Positions 44,210 to 54,495 of a stretch of 64,000 bases of DNA are shown piece after piece. Positions within the stretch are counted from its first letter, which is position 1. Each line of letters opens with the position of its first letter. The notes beneath the pieces are model-generated. The model saw nothing but the letters and a program-made list of their open reading frames with translations, did no database searches and had not been told where the DNA came from. This stretch comes from Franconibacter pulveris DSM 19144 (GTDB lineage Bacteria > Pseudomonadota > Gammaproteobacteria > Enterobacterales > Enterobacteriaceae), in contig KK211225.1 of the NCBI GenBank assembly GCA_000621185.1, forward strand, positions 207,233-271,232. Direction: 5' to 3'. Both the position numbers and the translations under genes were made by a program.

Positions 44210-46696
44210 TCAGGCTTTCTCAAGCTTCACGGCGCACTTTTTGAAATCCGTCTCTTTCGAGAGCGGATCGGTGGCGTCAAGCGTCAGGTTGTTTACCAGC
44301 TGCGCGGCATCGAAAAACGGCATATAGACCAGCCCCTGCGGCGGACGGTTGCGGCCGCGGGTTTCAACAATCGATGTGACTGCGCCACGACGGGAGACCA
44401 CTTTTACGGTGTCCCCTCGCCTGAATCCCCTCGCTTTTGCATCCAGCGGATGAATGAAAAGCACGGCTTGCGGGAACGCACGGTGCAGTTCCGGCACGCG
44501 GCGCGTCATGCTGCCGGTGTGCCAGTGCTCCAGCACGCGACCAGTAGAGAGCCACAGGTCATATTCTTTATCCGGCGATTCCGCCGCAGGCTCGTAAGGC
44601 AGGGCGAAGATAACGGCCTTGCCGTCCGGTTTGCCGTAGAACCTAAAACCCTCGCCCGCTTTGACATACGGATCGTGTCCTTCGCTGTAACGCCACTGTG
44701 TTTCCTGACCGTTCACGACCGGCCAGCGCAAACCGCGCGCCTTGTGGTAATCATCAAACGGCGCGAGGTCGTGGCCGTGTCCGCGTCCAAAGCTTGCGTA
44801 CTCTTCAAACAACCCTTTTTGCAGATAGAACCCGCATTCGCGGGACTCATCGTTAAGCTGGTCCTCCGCCAGCTCGCTCAGCGGGAAGCGGCTTATCGCC
44901 GGGCTTGCAAACAGCACCTCATAAAGGCTCTTGCCGCGATGCTCCGGCTTTTGCGCCAGCAGCGCTTCGCTCCACACCTCGTCGGTTTTAAAACGCTTCG
45001 CAAAGTTAACGAGCTGCCAGAGATCCGATTTCGCCTCGCCTGGCGCTTTAACCTGCTGACGCCAGAACTGGGTGCGACGTTCGGCATTGCCGTAAGCGCC
45101 CTCTTTTTCCACCCACATGGCGGTCGGCAGGATCAGATCCGCCGCCAGCGCGCTCACCGTTGGATAGGGATCGGAGACGATCACGAAGTTGCGCGGATCG
45201 CGCCAGCCTGGCATACGCTCCTGATTGATATTCGGCCCGGCCTGCATGTTGTTGTTGCACATCACCCAGTAAACGTTGAGCTTGCCGTCTTTCAGCGCCC
45301 TGTCCTGCGCCACGGCGTGCAGGCCGACTTTCGCCGGAATAGTGCCCGCTGGCAGGTTCCATTTCTGCTCGGCGATGTCGCGGTGCTTATCATTTGTCAC
45401 GACCATGTCGGCAGGCAGGCGGTGGGAGAACGTCCCCACTTCGCGCGCCGTGCCGCAGGCGGAAGGCTGGCCCGTCAGGGAGAAAGGCCCGCAGCCGGGC
45501 TTCGAGATTTTGCCGGTCAGAAGATGCAGGTTGTAGCAAAGGTTATTTGCCCATACGCCGCGGCTGTGCTGGTTAAACCCCATCGTCCAGTAGGAGATGA
45601 CGTTTTTATCCGGGTCGGCGTAAAGCTTCGCCAGCGCTTCCAGCTGGTCGGCAGGCACGCCGCTCAGGGCGCTGGTTTTCTCCAGCGTATACTCCGCCAC
45701 AAACGCTTTGAACTCGTCAAAACTCATCGGTTCGGCGGCGTCGGAGCCGGGGTTTTTCGCCGCTTGCTCCAGCGGGTGGCTGGGACGCAGCCCATAGCCA
45801 ATATCCGTGGCGCCGCGTTTGATATTCACATGCTGGCTGAGGAACGTCTTATCTACCGCATCGTTTTGAATAATGTAGTTAGCGATGTAGTTAAGAATGG
45901 CGAGATCGGTTTGCGGCGTGAAGACCATGCCGTTATCCGCCAGTTCAAAGCTGCGGTGTTCAAAGGTCGAGAGCACCGAAACATTGACGCTGCTGTCAGA
46001 GAGGCGACGGTTAGCGATGCGCGACCAGAGAACAGGGTGCATCTCCGCCATGTTGGAGCCCCAAAGCACAAACCCATCCGCCTGCTCAATATCGTCATAA
46101 CACCCCATCGGCTCATCCATGCCGAAAGTGCGCATAAAGCCCACAACGGCGGACGCCATGCAGTGTCGCGCGTTCGGGTCGATGTTGTTGGAGCGAAATC
46201 CCGCCTTGAAAAGCTTGGCGGCGGCGTATCCCTCCCAGACGGTCCACTGGCCGGAGCCAAACATGCCGATGGCTTCCGGCCCCTTCGCTTTCAGCGCGGT
46301 TTTAAACTTCTCCTCCATAATATCGAAGGCCTGCTCCCAGCTGACGGGCGTAAACTCGCCTTCTTTATCGAACTGGCCATCCTTCATGCGCAGCAGAGGC
46401 TGCGTCAGGCGATCTTTGCCATACATTATCTTTGGCAGGAAGTAGCCTTTAATGCAGTTAAGGCCGCGGTTGACCGGCGCGTCCGGGTCCCCCTGGCTTG
46501 CCACGACCTTGCCATTTTGCGTGCCCACCAGCACGCCGCAACCGGTGCCGCAAAAGCGACACGGCGCTTTATCCCACTTGATGGTCTGCGCGTCGCCCGC
46601 CGCCGCGCGGGCGACTGAAGGTACGCTGAGGCCCGCTGCCGCTGCCGCTGCGGCGACGGCGTTAGCTTTCATAAAGCTACGACGACTGAGTTTCAT
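44210..46696 (-). CDS. napA: Periplasmic nitrate reductase catalytic subunit NapA
   Basis: An 828-residue Mo-bis-MGD enzyme, the same length as in E. coli. The Tat signal is [11 protein letters not shown]. The [4Fe-4S] cysteines are in [13 protein letters not shown] plus LNCIKGYF (about residues 46-85), and the Mo-ligand Cys is in [13 protein letters not shown]. The start at 46696 overlaps the end of napD by 20 bases. It reduces nitrate to nitrite in the periplasm. Confidence 0.97.
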   Translation of the reverse strand: MKLSRRSFMKANAVAAAAAAAGLSVPSVARAAAGDAQTIKWDKAPCRFCGTGCGVLVGTQNGKVVASQGDPDAPVNRGLNCIKGYFLPKIMYGKDRLTQPLLRMKDGQFDKEGEFTPVSWEQAFDIMEEKFKTALKAKGPEAIGMFGSGQWTVWEGYAAAKLFKAGFRSNNIDPNARHCMASAVVGFMRTFGMDEPMGCYDDIEQADGFVLWGSNMAEMHPVLWSRIANRRLSDSSVNVSVLSTFEHRSFELADNGMVFTPQTDLAILNYIANYIIQNDAVDKTFLSQHVNIKRGATDIGYGLRPSHPLEQAAKNPGSDAAEPMSFDEFKAFVAEYTLEKTSALSGVPADQLEALAKLYADPDKNVISYWTMGFNQHSRGVWANNLCYNLHLLTGKISKPGCGPFSLTGQPSACGTAREVGTFSHRLPADMVVTNDKHRDIAEQKWNLPAGTIPAKVGLHAVAQDRALKDGKLNVYWVMCNNNMQAGPNINQERMPGWRDPRNFVIVSDPYPTVSALAADLILPTAMWVEKEGAYGNAERRTQFWRQQVKAPGEAKSDLWQLVNFAKRFKTDEVWSEALLAQKPEHRGKSLYEVLFASPAISRFPLSELAEDQLNDESRECGFYLQKGLFEEYASFGRGHGHDLAPFDDYHKARGLRWPVVNGQETQWRYSEGHDPYVKAGEGFRFYGKPDGKAVIFALPYEPAAESPDKEYDLWLSTGRVLEHWHTGSMTRRVPELHRAFPQAVLFIHPLDAKARGFRRGDTVKVVSRRGAVTSIVETRGRNRPPQGLVYMPFFDAAQLVNNLTLDATDPLSKETDFKKCAVKLEKA

Positions 46697-46952
46697 GGTG
46701 TTCCTCACATGCTTCCTGCTGGTGATAAACCAGCGACACAGCCAGTACGCCCTCAAGCTGGCGCGCCGACTCAATGTTGGCTAATAACGCCGCGCTGGTC
46801 GCGGCTTCCATTACAACCACGAGCTTGCCCGCAGCCTCATCCTGCGCGGCGACCTCGCAGCCAGGCCGCGCGCTAATGCTTTTTGCCGCCGCCGCGATAT
46901 CATCGGGGCGAGCCTGAACCAGTAATCCACATACGTGCCATTCAGCGGTCAT
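46677..46952 (-). CDS. napD: NapA Tat-signal chaperone NapD
   Basis: A 91-residue NapD-family chaperone that binds the NapA twin-arginine signal peptide. [20 protein letters not shown] and the helix-strand pattern [20 protein letters not shown] are typical. It overlaps napF by 11 bases and napA by 20, so napFDA is a tightly coupled unit. Confidence 0.93.
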   Translation of the reverse strand: MTAEWHVCGLLVQARPDDIAAAAKSISARPGCEVAAQDEAAGKLVVVMEAATSAALLANIESARQLEGVLAVSLVYHQQEACEEHHETQSS

Positions 46953-47424
46953 GCGTTATCCTCAGGCTTAATGCCGACACCGGGCAGGCGTGCAGGCATT
47001 CGCCACAGGTATTGCACGCTTCTGGCGCGATATGCGGTATCGCGACGCCGGTCAACACAGGTGTAAAACGGATGGCCTGCGTCTGGCAGACATCCTGACA
47101 GCAGCGACACTCCACCCGATGCAGGGCGAGACATTGTGCGCTGAGAGCAAGCTGGTATTCCCAGGGGCGGGCGCTTCGCTCAGCAAAAATGGGTTGCGGG
47201 CAGGCGGCGGCGCAGGCGTAGCAAAACGTGCAGCCGGCATGGGTAAAATCAAGCTGTGGAAAGCCGCCCGCGCCAGCGCGCAGGACACCGGTTTCGCACG
47301 CGTTCAGGCAGGCGTTGCAACGGCTGCACCGTTCGGTGAAATGGCTTTCCGACCCGCTCCAGGGCGGACGAATAACCGGCGCTTTGCGTCCGGTCAGTAG
47401 GCCACGTCTCGACATTTCCGCCAT
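46942..47424 (-). CDS. napF: Ferredoxin-type protein NapF
   Basis: A 160-residue cytoplasmic iron-sulfur protein that helps to mature NapA. Cysteine clusters are CSRCNACLNACETG, CTFCYACAAACPQP, CRCCQDVC and CNTCGECLHACP, enough for several [4Fe-4S] clusters. The N-terminus MSRRGLLTGRKA and IRPPWSGSESHF match E. coli NapF. The ATG at 47424 follows AGGGAAGG; Met4 at 47415 is an alternative. It is the first gene of napFDABC. Confidence 0.94.
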   Translation of the reverse strand: MAEMSRRGLLTGRKAPVIRPPWSGSESHFTERCSRCNACLNACETGVLRAGAGGFPQLDFTHAGCTFCYACAAACPQPIFAERSARPWEYQLALSAQCLALHRVECRCCQDVCQTQAIRFTPVLTGVAIPHIAPEACNTCGECLHACPVSALSLRITHDR

Positions 47425-47767
47425 TTCCCTTCCCTGTTTTGCGCTGCGGCAGGCGCCGCGAAAGTGGGTATCCCCGCATTAAGTGCGGCTTTTATTGCGG
47501 CGTAACATTAAGTTACAAGGGAGTAGTCAGGCATCCCTCTTTAGGGGTAAATCACGATGCGGGATCAAGGTTGCAGCGCGCCAGGCGCAAACTCCGGCTT
47601 TCGCGCTGGAAGCGGTGGCTGTTGGGGAAAAAAAACCCGGCAAGACGCGGCGTTCGTGACGTGCCGCAATGATCGCGTGGATAAAGGAGTTAACCCGGAC
47701 CTCACGCATTTTCCCCGGCCTCGCTTTCTGGTAGGTTGCGTCCACAGTAAAGATGAGGAACTCCCCG
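47425..47767. other. 343-bp divergent control region between napF and narQ
   Basis: It has a NarP/NarL-type site (47534-47549, listed) and a GTAAC-ATTAA-GTTAC inverted repeat (47502-47516). I looked for an FNR site: the best candidate, GAT-N5-ATC near 47555, has the wrong spacing. Short frames inside lack support. Confidence 0.6.
47534..47549. promoter_or_regulatory. NarP/NarL 7-2-7 heptamer site near napF
   Basis: On the minus strand TACCCCT-AA-AGAGGGA matches the paired heptamer consensus (TACYYMT-N2-AKRRGTA) with one mismatch. The 7-2-7 arrangement is what NarP needs. It lies about 110 bases upstream of napF. Its partner narP is encoded just across the gap. Confidence 0.65.
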
Positions 47768-49498
47768 GTGATTGTTAAACGTCCGGTCTCGAAAAGCCTG
47801 GCACGCGCTTTTTTCTGTATCGTTCTGCTTTCGCTGCTTTCCACCGGCGTGGCGCTGCTTACGCTCGCCAGCAGCCTGCGCGACGCCGAGGCGGTCAACA
47901 TTGCGGGTTCCTTACGTATGCAAAGCTACCGACTGGGGTATGACTTACAGGCGAACGACCCGCAACTGGCCTTGCACCGTCAGCAATATGGCCGGACGCT
48001 TGACTCCCCCGTTTTTCAGCAGCTTCACCACCGTTGGGTGCCGATGCAGGTACAGGAAAGCTATGCCCTGCTCCACGATCGCTGGCGGCAAATGGATGCC
48101 TGCCTGGCGCGCGGCGACATCATCTGGTACCGGCAGAATATCGCAAGCTACGTAGCGCAAATCGACAGCTTCGTTCTGGCTTTGCAACACTACGCCGAGC
48201 GAAAAATGCTGCTGGTGGTCGCCATCTGCCTGTTGGGCTTCGGCGCTATTTTGCTGCTGGTCTTTTTCACCCTGCGGCGCATTAACCAGCAGGTGGTGGC
48301 GCCGCTTAGCGCGCTGGTGGAAGCCAGCCGCCGCATTGAACAGGGGCGATTCGATCACCCGCCGCTGGAAACCCGCCTGACTAACGAACTCGGCCTGCTG
48401 GGCCGCACCTTCACGCGCATGTCAGGCGAGCTGGAGAAGCTTTACCGTTCGCTTGAAGAGAGCGTGGCGGAGAAAACCCTCAGCCTGCAGGAGGCGAATC
48501 GCATGCTGGAGGTGCTGTTTCACTGCTCGCAGGCGCTGAACGTCGGCACCATCGACCGCCGCTGTTTTCGCCATATCCTCCAGCTTGTCCGCGAGCACGA
48601 GCCGGTAAGCAGCGTAGAGATGGCGGTCGGCGCGACGTGGCGTTTGCAGGAGGGCGAAGCGCAGGCGGACGCGCCCTGGCAGACGCTGCCTATCACGATG
48701 CAGGAGACCCGATTCGGCGAGCTGCGCTGGCAGGGCGAAACGGCTGACAAACCCTCGCCGCAACTGATGCAGAGCGTCGCGAACATGCTGGGCCGCGGGC
48801 TTTATTTTAACCAGGCGCAAAAGCACACCCAGCAACTGCTGCTGATGGAGGAGCGCGCCACCATTGCGCGCGAACTGCACGATTCGCTGGCGCAGGTACT
48901 CTCTTATCTGCGCATTCAGCTTACCCTGCTGCGACGAGCCGTGCCGGAAGAGAACCGCGCGGCGCAGGGTATCATCGGCGATTTTACCCGCGCGTTGAAT
49001 GATGCTTACCAGCAACTGCGCGAACTGCTGGCCACCTTTCGCCTCACGCTCCAGCAGGCGGACTTTCCCGCCGCGCTGGAAGAGATGATTGAACCGCTGC
49101 GCGCGCAAACGGCAGCGACTATCCGACTCGACTGCCGCCTGTCGCTGCTGGCGCTGGATGCGCAGCAGCAGGTGCATCTGTTGCAGATAATCCGCGAAGC
49201 GGTGCTGAACGCGATAAAACATGCAGACGCACAGGAGATTTCAGTGAGCTGCGTCAGCGCACCGGAGGGGCATCATGCGGTATATATTCACGACGACGGC
49301 TGCGGCATCGAAAGCGTGAATGAGCCTGAAGGCCACTATGGGCTCACTATCATGCGAGAGCGCGCCGAAAGGTTAGGCGGCGCGCTGACCATTAGCCGCC
49401 AGCGCAATGGCGGCACGCTGGTGAGCGTGAGTTTTACCACGCTTAGCGGCGAACAAACGGCAGGGAGGCCGGATAACAACAATGACGATAACGATTAA
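47768..49498 (+). CDS. narQ: Nitrate/nitrite sensor histidine kinase NarQ
   Basis: A 576-residue membrane sensor. Two membrane helices (about residues 10-33 and 143-168) flank the periplasmic part; SLRDAEAVNIAGSLRMQSYR is the P-box that binds nitrate. A HAMP segment, a central module and a HisKA_3-type H-box ERATIARELHDSLAQVLSYL follow, then the ATPase motifs LQIIREAVLNAIKHA and EGHYGLTIMRERAERLGG. The start is taken as GTG at 47768 (IVKRPVS, as in E. coli NarQ), with AGGA upstream; ATG 47753 is the alternative. It is followed by narP 16 bases later, unlike E. coli where the two are unlinked. Confidence 0.93.
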   Translation: MIVKRPVSKSLARAFFCIVLLSLLSTGVALLTLASSLRDAEAVNIAGSLRMQSYRLGYDLQANDPQLALHRQQYGRTLDSPVFQQLHHRWVPMQVQESYALLHDRWRQMDACLARGDIIWYRQNIASYVAQIDSFVLALQHYAERKMLLVVAICLLGFGAILLLVFFTLRRINQQVVAPLSALVEASRRIEQGRFDHPPLETRLTNELGLLGRTFTRMSGELEKLYRSLEESVAEKTLSLQEANRMLEVLFHCSQALNVGTIDRRCFRHILQLVREHEPVSSVEMAVGATWRLQEGEAQADAPWQTLPITMQETRFGELRWQGETADKPSPQLMQSVANMLGRGLYFNQAQKHTQQLLLMEERATIARELHDSLAQVLSYLRIQLTLLRRAVPEENRAAQGIIGDFTRALNDAYQQLRELLATFRLTLQQADFPAALEEMIEPLRAQTAATIRLDCRLSLLALDAQQQVHLLQIIREAVLNAIKHADAQEISVSCVSAPEGHHAVYIHDDGCGIESVNEPEGHYGLTIMRERAERLGGALTISRQRNGGTLVSVSFTTLSGEQTAGRPDNNNDDND

Positions 49499-49514
49499 TA
49501 CCCGGGAGCACGCA

Positions 49515-50159
49515 ATGTCAGAAAAACCCACCTGTCAGGTGCTGATTGTCGACGATCATCCACTGATGCGCCGCGGCATCCGGCAACTGCTGGAAACCGA
49601 CAGTTATTTCAGCGTGACGGGCGAAGCGAGCAGCGGCGTAGAGGCCATCAGTCTCGCAAGCCGCCTGTCGCCTGATGTCATCCTGCTGGATTTGAATATG
49701 AAGGGGCTAAGCGGGCTGGATACGCTGAACGGCCTGCGGCGCGACGGCGTAAGCGCCCGGATTATCGTGCTCACCGTTTCCGATGCCCGCAGCGATATTT
49801 ATGCGCTGATAGACGCCGGGGCGGACGGTTATCTGCTGAAAGACAGCGACCCGGAAGCGCTGCTTAGCGCCATTCGCCACGGCGCAGCGCATGGCGATGC
49901 GTTCAGCGAGCAAGTGCGCCGCTACCTTGCTGAACGTAACGATAAAAGCAAAAGCGACAGCCCCTTTGTCCTGTTAACCGAGCGTGAGCTTGATGTGCTG
50001 CAGGAAGTGGCGCGCGGGCTGTCGAATAAACAAATTGCCGCCACGCTGCATATCTCTGAAGAAACGGTAAAAGTGCATATCCGCAACCTGCTGCGTAAAC
50101 TTAACGTGCGCTCGCGCGTGGCGGCTACCGTTTTGTTTCTCAACACCCGTACGCAGTGA
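49515..50159 (+). CDS. narP: Nitrate/nitrite response regulator NarP
   Basis: A 214-residue response regulator. The receiver domain has the acidic pocket IVDDHPLMRRG and the phospho-Asp in VILLDLNMKGLSG (about residue 59). The LuxR-type HTH is at LTERELDVLQEVARGLSNKQ and TVKVHIRNLLRKLNVRSRV. Sequence and length fit NarP better than NarL. Start 49515 follows GGGAG. It is cotranscribed with narQ and divergent from napFDABC, its expected target. Confidence 0.92.
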   Translation: MSEKPTCQVLIVDDHPLMRRGIRQLLETDSYFSVTGEASSGVEAISLASRLSPDVILLDLNMKGLSGLDTLNGLRRDGVSARIIVLTVSDARSDIYALIDAGADGYLLKDSDPEALLSAIRHGAAHGDAFSEQVRRYLAERNDKSKSDSPFVLLTERELDVLQEVARGLSNKQIAATLHISEETVKVHIRNLLRKLNVRSRVAATVLFLNTRTQ

Positions 50160-50207
50160 GCCTCTTGCAGGCTGACAGCAGCCTGCAAAAACCGCATGAT
50201 AATTTAC

Positions 50208-50225
50208 ACTTTCTCCTCAATTTCT
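50208..50225 (+). promoter_or_regulatory. Possible BaeR box upstream of acrD
   Basis: The 18 bases starting ACTTTCTCCTCAATTT keep 11 positions of the remembered BaeR consensus (TTTTTCTCCATDATTGGC), about 85 bases before acrD. E. coli acrD is BaeR-activated. The match is partial. Confidence 0.35.
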
Positions 50226-50308
50226 CCACGTTTGACCCGTCGCTTAACGCTACAGTGATTGCGGCTACCAATAATAACGATACGAAGTATTAAGAGGTAC
50301 TGATTCTG

Positions 50309-53300
50309 ATGGCGAATTTTTTTATCGATCGCCCCATTTTTGCCTGGGTTCTGGCAATTCTGCTTTGTCTTACAGGCACGCTGTCGATTATGTCTTTACC
50401 GGTCGAGCAGTATCCGGAGCTGGCGCCGCCTAATGTTCGCATTACCGCTAACTATCCCGGCGCGTCCGCCCAGACGCTGGAAAACACCGTCACCCAGGTT
50501 ATCGAGCAGAACATGACGGGCCTCGATAACCTGATGTATATGTCATCGCAGAGCAGCAGTACGGGGCAGGTTACCGTGACGCTGAGCTTTCTTGCAGGCA
50601 CCGATCCGGATGAAGCAGTGCAGCAGGTGCAAAACCAGCTGCAATCGGCGCTCCGTAAACTGCCGCAGGCGGTGCAAAATCAGGGGGTGACGGTGCGTAA
50701 AACAGGCGACACCAACATCCTCACCATCGCTTTCGTCTCTACCGACGGCAGTATGGATAAGCAGGATATCGCTGACTATGTGGCGAGCAACATTCAGGAC
50801 CCGCTGAGCCGCATAAACGGCGTCGGCGATATCGACGCCTATGGATCGCAATACTCAATGCGCATCTGGCTCGACCCGAACAAGCTCACCAGTTTTCAGC
50901 TCACCACGCAGGACGTGGTAAGCGCGATAGAGTCGCAGAACAGCCAGATAGCCGTCGGGCAGCTTGGCGGCACACCATCGGTAGATAATCAGGCGCTTAA
51001 CGCCACTATTAACGCCCAGTCGCTGCTGCAAACGCCGGAGCAGTTTCGCGATATTACGCTGCGCGTGAATCAGGATGGTTCAACGGTGACGCTGGGCCAG
51101 GTGGCGACGGTGGAGATGGGCGCGGAGAAATATGACTACCTTAGCCGCTATAACGGTAACCCCGCGTCAGGACTGGGGGTGAAGCTCGCGTCGGGCGCCA
51201 ACGAAATGGCGACGGCGGAGCGGGTGCTTGATCGGCTGAACGAGCTATCGAACTATTTCCCGCACGGACTGGAATACAAAGTCGCCTATGAGACCACCTC
51301 GTTCGTTAAGGCGTCTATTATCGACGTGGTGAAAACGCTGCTGGAAGCGATCCTGCTGGTGTTTCTGGTGATGTACCTCTTTTTACAGAATTTTCGCGCC
51401 ACGCTGATTCCCACTATCGCCGTGCCGGTGGTCCTGATGGGCACGTTCGCGGTGCTTTATTCATTCGGCTACAGCATTAACACTCTCACCATGTTCGCCA
51501 TGGTGCTGGCGATAGGTCTGCTGGTGGACGACGCCATCGTGGTGGTGGAAAACGTCGAGCGCATCATGAGCGAAGAGGGGTTATCGCCGCGCGAAGCGAC
51601 GCGAAAATCGATGGGCCAGATTCAGGGGGCGCTGGTCGGCATCGCCATGGTGCTTTCGGCGGTATTTATCCCCATGGCTTTCTTCGGCGGCACCACCGGC
51701 GCTATCTATCGCCAGTTTTCTATTACCATCGTCTCGGCGATGGTGCTTTCGGTGCTGGTGGCGATGATCCTCACCCCTGCCCTTTGCGCCACGATTCTTA
51801 AACCGCTGCATAAAGGCGAACATCACGGCCAGCGCGGCTTTTTCGGCTGGTTCAACCGTGTCTTCAACCGCAACGCCGACCGCTACGAAAAAGGGGTGGC
51901 GAAAATCCTTCATCGCAGCTTTCGCTGGGTAGTGATTTACGGATTGCTGCTGGTCGGCATGGTGGTGCTCTTTTTACGCCTGCCGACCTCGTTTCTGCCG
52001 CAGGAAGACCGCGGCATGTTTATCACCTCCGTACAGTTGCCGAGCGGCTCTACCCAGCAGCAGACGCTAAAAGTGGTGCAAAAAGTCGAACACTACTTTT
52101 TTACCCAGGAGAAAGAGAACGTGACCTCGGTCTTCGCCACCGTGGGTTCCGGCCCTGGCGGCAACGGGCAGAACGTGGCACGCATGTTTATCCGCCTGAA
52201 AGACTGGGACGCGCGTGACCCGGATACCGGCAGCGCCGATGCTATTATCGAGCGCGCGACGAAAGCGTTTCGCAGCATTAACGAAGCGCGCGTGTTCGCT
52301 AACAGTCCGCCTGCTATCAGCGGTCTTGGCAGTTCAGCGGGCTTTGATATGGAGCTGCAGGATCATGCCGGGGCGGGTCACGACGCGCTGATGCAGGCCC
52401 GCGATCGGCTGCTCGACATGGCCGGGAAAAACCCGCAGCTCACCCGCGTGCGCCACAACGGCCTCGACGACAGCCCGCAGTTGCAGATTGATATCGACCA
52501 GCGCAAGGCGCAGGCGCTTGGCGTCGCCATCGACGATATTAACGACACGCTGCAAACCGCCTGGGGCTCAAGCTATGTGAATGACTTTATGGATCGCGGC
52601 CGCGTGAAAAAGGTCTATGTGCAGTCGGCCGCTAAATTCCGCATGCTGCCGTCTGATATTAATCAGTGGTACGTACGCAACAGCGAAGGCGGCATGGTGC
52701 CCTTCTCGGCCTTCGCGACCTCGCGCTGGGAAACGGGTTCGCCGCGCCTTGAGCGTTACAATGGCTATTCGGCGCTGGAAATTGTCGGTGAAGCGGCGCC
52801 TGGCGTTAGCACCGGTACGGCCATGACGATTATGGAAAACCTTGTGCGCCAACTGCCAGGCGGCTTTGGCCTGGAGTGGACCGCCATGTCTTATCAGGAA
52901 CGCCTCTCCGGCGCGCAGGCGCCCGCCCTGTATGCTATTTCACTGCTGGTGGTATTTTTGTGTCTCGCAGCGCTGTATGAGAGCTGGTCGGTGCCTTTTT
53001 CCGTGATGCTGGTCGTGCCGCTCGGGGTGATCGGCGCCCTGCTCGCCACCTGGATGCGAGGGCTTGAAAACGATGTCTATTTCCAGGTCGGTCTGCTGAC
53101 GGTAATCGGGCTTTCCGCCAAAAACGCCATCCTGATTGTGGAATTTGCCAATGAGATGAACAGCAAAGGGCAGGATCTGCTCAGCGCCACGCTTGAGGCG
53201 TGCCGTCAGCGTCTGCGACCCATTTTAATGACGTCGCTCGCTTTCATCTTCGGCGTATTGCCGATGGCCACCAGCAGCGGCGCGGGCTCGGCAAGCCAGC

Positions 53301-53425
53301 ATGCGGTAGGTACGGGCGTGATGGGCGGGATGATATCCGCCACCGTTCTGGCTATCTTCTTTGTGCCACTATTCTTTGTGCTGGTGCGTCGCCGCTTTCC
53401 ACTACGACCGCCGCACAACGCCTGA
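50309..53425 (+). CDS. acrD: RND multidrug efflux pump AcrD
   Basis: A 1038-residue RND transporter with 12 membrane segments and two large periplasmic loops; E. coli AcrD has 1037. The N-terminus [17 protein letters not shown] and the proton-relay aspartates in [18 protein letters not shown] are intact, with the partner Lys in [17 protein letters not shown]. It exports aminoglycosides and other amphiphiles with AcrA and TolC. The narQ-acrD order is as in E. coli except that narP lies between. A terminator follows. Confidence 0.96.
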   Translation: MANFFIDRPIFAWVLAILLCLTGTLSIMSLPVEQYPELAPPNVRITANYPGASAQTLENTVTQVIEQNMTGLDNLMYMSSQSSSTGQVTVTLSFLAGTDPDEAVQQVQNQLQSALRKLPQAVQNQGVTVRKTGDTNILTIAFVSTDGSMDKQDIADYVASNIQDPLSRINGVGDIDAYGSQYSMRIWLDPNKLTSFQLTTQDVVSAIESQNSQIAVGQLGGTPSVDNQALNATINAQSLLQTPEQFRDITLRVNQDGSTVTLGQVATVEMGAEKYDYLSRYNGNPASGLGVKLASGANEMATAERVLDRLNELSNYFPHGLEYKVAYETTSFVKASIIDVVKTLLEAILLVFLVMYLFLQNFRATLIPTIAVPVVLMGTFAVLYSFGYSINTLTMFAMVLAIGLLVDDAIVVVENVERIMSEEGLSPREATRKSMGQIQGALVGIAMVLSAVFIPMAFFGGTTGAIYRQFSITIVSAMVLSVLVAMILTPALCATILKPLHKGEHHGQRGFFGWFNRVFNRNADRYEKGVAKILHRSFRWVVIYGLLLVGMVVLFLRLPTSFLPQEDRGMFITSVQLPSGSTQQQTLKVVQKVEHYFFTQEKENVTSVFATVGSGPGGNGQNVARMFIRLKDWDARDPDTGSADAIIERATKAFRSINEARVFANSPPAISGLGSSAGFDMELQDHAGAGHDALMQARDRLLDMAGKNPQLTRVRHNGLDDSPQLQIDIDQRKAQALGVAIDDINDTLQTAWGSSYVNDFMDRGRVKKVYVQSAAKFRMLPSDINQWYVRNSEGGMVPFSAFATSRWETGSPRLERYNGYSALEIVGEAAPGVSTGTAMTIMENLVRQLPGGFGLEWTAMSYQERLSGAQAPALYAISLLVVFLCLAALYESWSVPFSVMLVVPLGVIGALLATWMRGLENDVYFQVGLLTVIGLSAKNAILIVEFANEMNSKGQDLLSATLEACRQRLRPILMTSLAFIFGVLPMATSSGAGSASQHAVGTGVMGGMISATVLAIFFVPLFFVLVRRRFPLRPPHNA

Positions 53426-53440
53426 GCAACGAGCAATAAA

Positions 53441-53468
53441 AAGGCGACCTGTAAGGTCGCCTTTTTTG
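53441..53468 (+). terminator. Intrinsic terminator of acrD
   Basis: A perfect 8-9-bp stem AAGGCGACC / GGTCGCCTT with a 5-base loop, followed by a TTTTT tract. Confidence 0.92.
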
Positions 53469-53541
53469 TCGGTTTTATCGCGGGAGAGTTACTCACCACT
53501 GTTTTTCTTTAATTTTACGTGCTTTGTGCATTCACTGGATA

Positions 53542-53601
53542 TTATTTACGAAGCATTGCTTCAATAAAATCTTTCCAGTTCCCCAGTTCATGTTCAATCA
53601 T
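53542..53601 (-). CDS. ypfM: Microprotein YpfM (19 residues)
   Basis: Reading the minus strand from the ATG at 53601 gives MIEHELGNWKDFIEAMLRK and a TAA stop, one or two residues different from the E. coli K-12 microprotein YpfM, which is at the same place between acrD and yffB. The ribosome site AGAGG is well spaced. Conservation of such a short frame, in place and sequence, is strong evidence that it is translated. Function unknown; the peptide is amphipathic and helical. Confidence 0.88.
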   Translation of the reverse strand: MIEHELGNWKDFIEAMLRK

Positions 53602-54134
53602 AACAACCTCTCTTATTATTGTTGCTATATTACAAAACTTGCCGCTGCGTGTGAAGAGAATTTAATCAATCGCTTTGATTACTCCTCCTGATGATCCGCC
53701 GTTATGAACCTAATATGCCTAATATGGCTGTGGCATAATGTGACGCTTAGCAATATTCAGAAACATTTACCCGATACGTTGCAGCCTTTGCCTGCTCTGG
53801 GGTTGCACTGCAAACCTGTCAGAAAAATGAAACCTGGATCGCATTCTGAAGGCGCTTGCCGTACAACTGTTTGATATTCATCTGCCTTATTTTCTGTGAA
53901 AAATTTAATTAGCAAACTGATTAATTATTAAATTTAATTTAAGGCATATTGAATAAGTCTGGTGAGGGGATGAAATACTGACAAGGCGAACTTTTATTCA
54001 ATTTGTATCAAGCTGGTTATATTTGTTACACGGCCTCGCCCAAATTACGTTATATTTAGCCTGCTATGGTTTATTTTACACTTTGTTCTAATTATTTGTT
54101 TAAGTAACGCTCATAAAGACAAAAGGATTCATGC
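53602..54134. other. 533-bp AT-rich gap between ypfM and yffB
   Basis: No gene seen. The AT-rich right half (53880-54110) with several TATATTT-like runs must contain the yffB-dapE promoter and could bind H-NS. I saw no convincing terminator-bounded small RNA. Confidence 0.5.
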
Positions 54135-54494
54135 ATGACGATTATGTACGGCATAAAAAACTGTGACACCATCAAAAAAGCGCGCCGCTGGCTGGAGATG
54201 CACCAGCCTGACTATCGTTTTCATGATTACCGCGTCGATGGAATAGATGCAGAACTGCTGCATAAATTTATCGCTGAACTGGGCTGGGAAGCGTTGCTGA
54301 ACACGCGCGGTACAACGTGGCGCAAGCTCGATGAATCCCGTCGCGCAGCGATTACCGATGCGAATTCCGCCGTCGAACTGATGCTGGAGATGCCGGCAAT
54401 TATCAAACGACCATTGCTCTGCACGCCCGGTAAGCCTATGCTGCTGGGTTTCAGCGAATCCACTTATCAGCAGTATTTCAATGAGGTCCAGTAA
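54135..54494 (+). CDS. yffB: ArsC/Spx-family thioredoxin-fold protein YffB
   Basis: A 119-residue protein matching E. coli Yff[19 protein letters not shown] with the single N-terminal cysteine, [16 protein letters not shown], and [20 protein letters not shown]. The fold is that of arsenate reductase, but the family is thought to act on glutathione-linked substrates. Its stop is 1 base before the dapE start, so the two are coupled. Confidence 0.94.
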   Translation: MTIMYGIKNCDTIKKARRWLEMHQPDYRFHDYRVDGIDAELLHKFIAELGWEALLNTRGTTWRKLDESRRAAITDANSAVELMLEMPAIIKRPLLCTPGKPMLLGFSESTYQQYFNEVQ

Positions 54495-54495
54495 T

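Noticed and set aside
44450..46618. 722-codon open frame on the plus strand opposite napA
   Set aside because: It is the GC-rich antisense shadow of napA: no ribosome site, no family pattern, and base use that follows the napA codons.
47550..47570. Possible FNR site near napF
   Set aside because: The half-sites GAT and ATC have a 5-base centre where FNR needs TTGAT-N4-ATCAA; the outer bases also fail.
50164..50191. Stem TTGCAGGCT / AGCCTGCAA after narP as terminator
   Set aside because: The stem is good, but it is followed by A residues on the plus strand, not a T-tract, so I did not call it a terminator.
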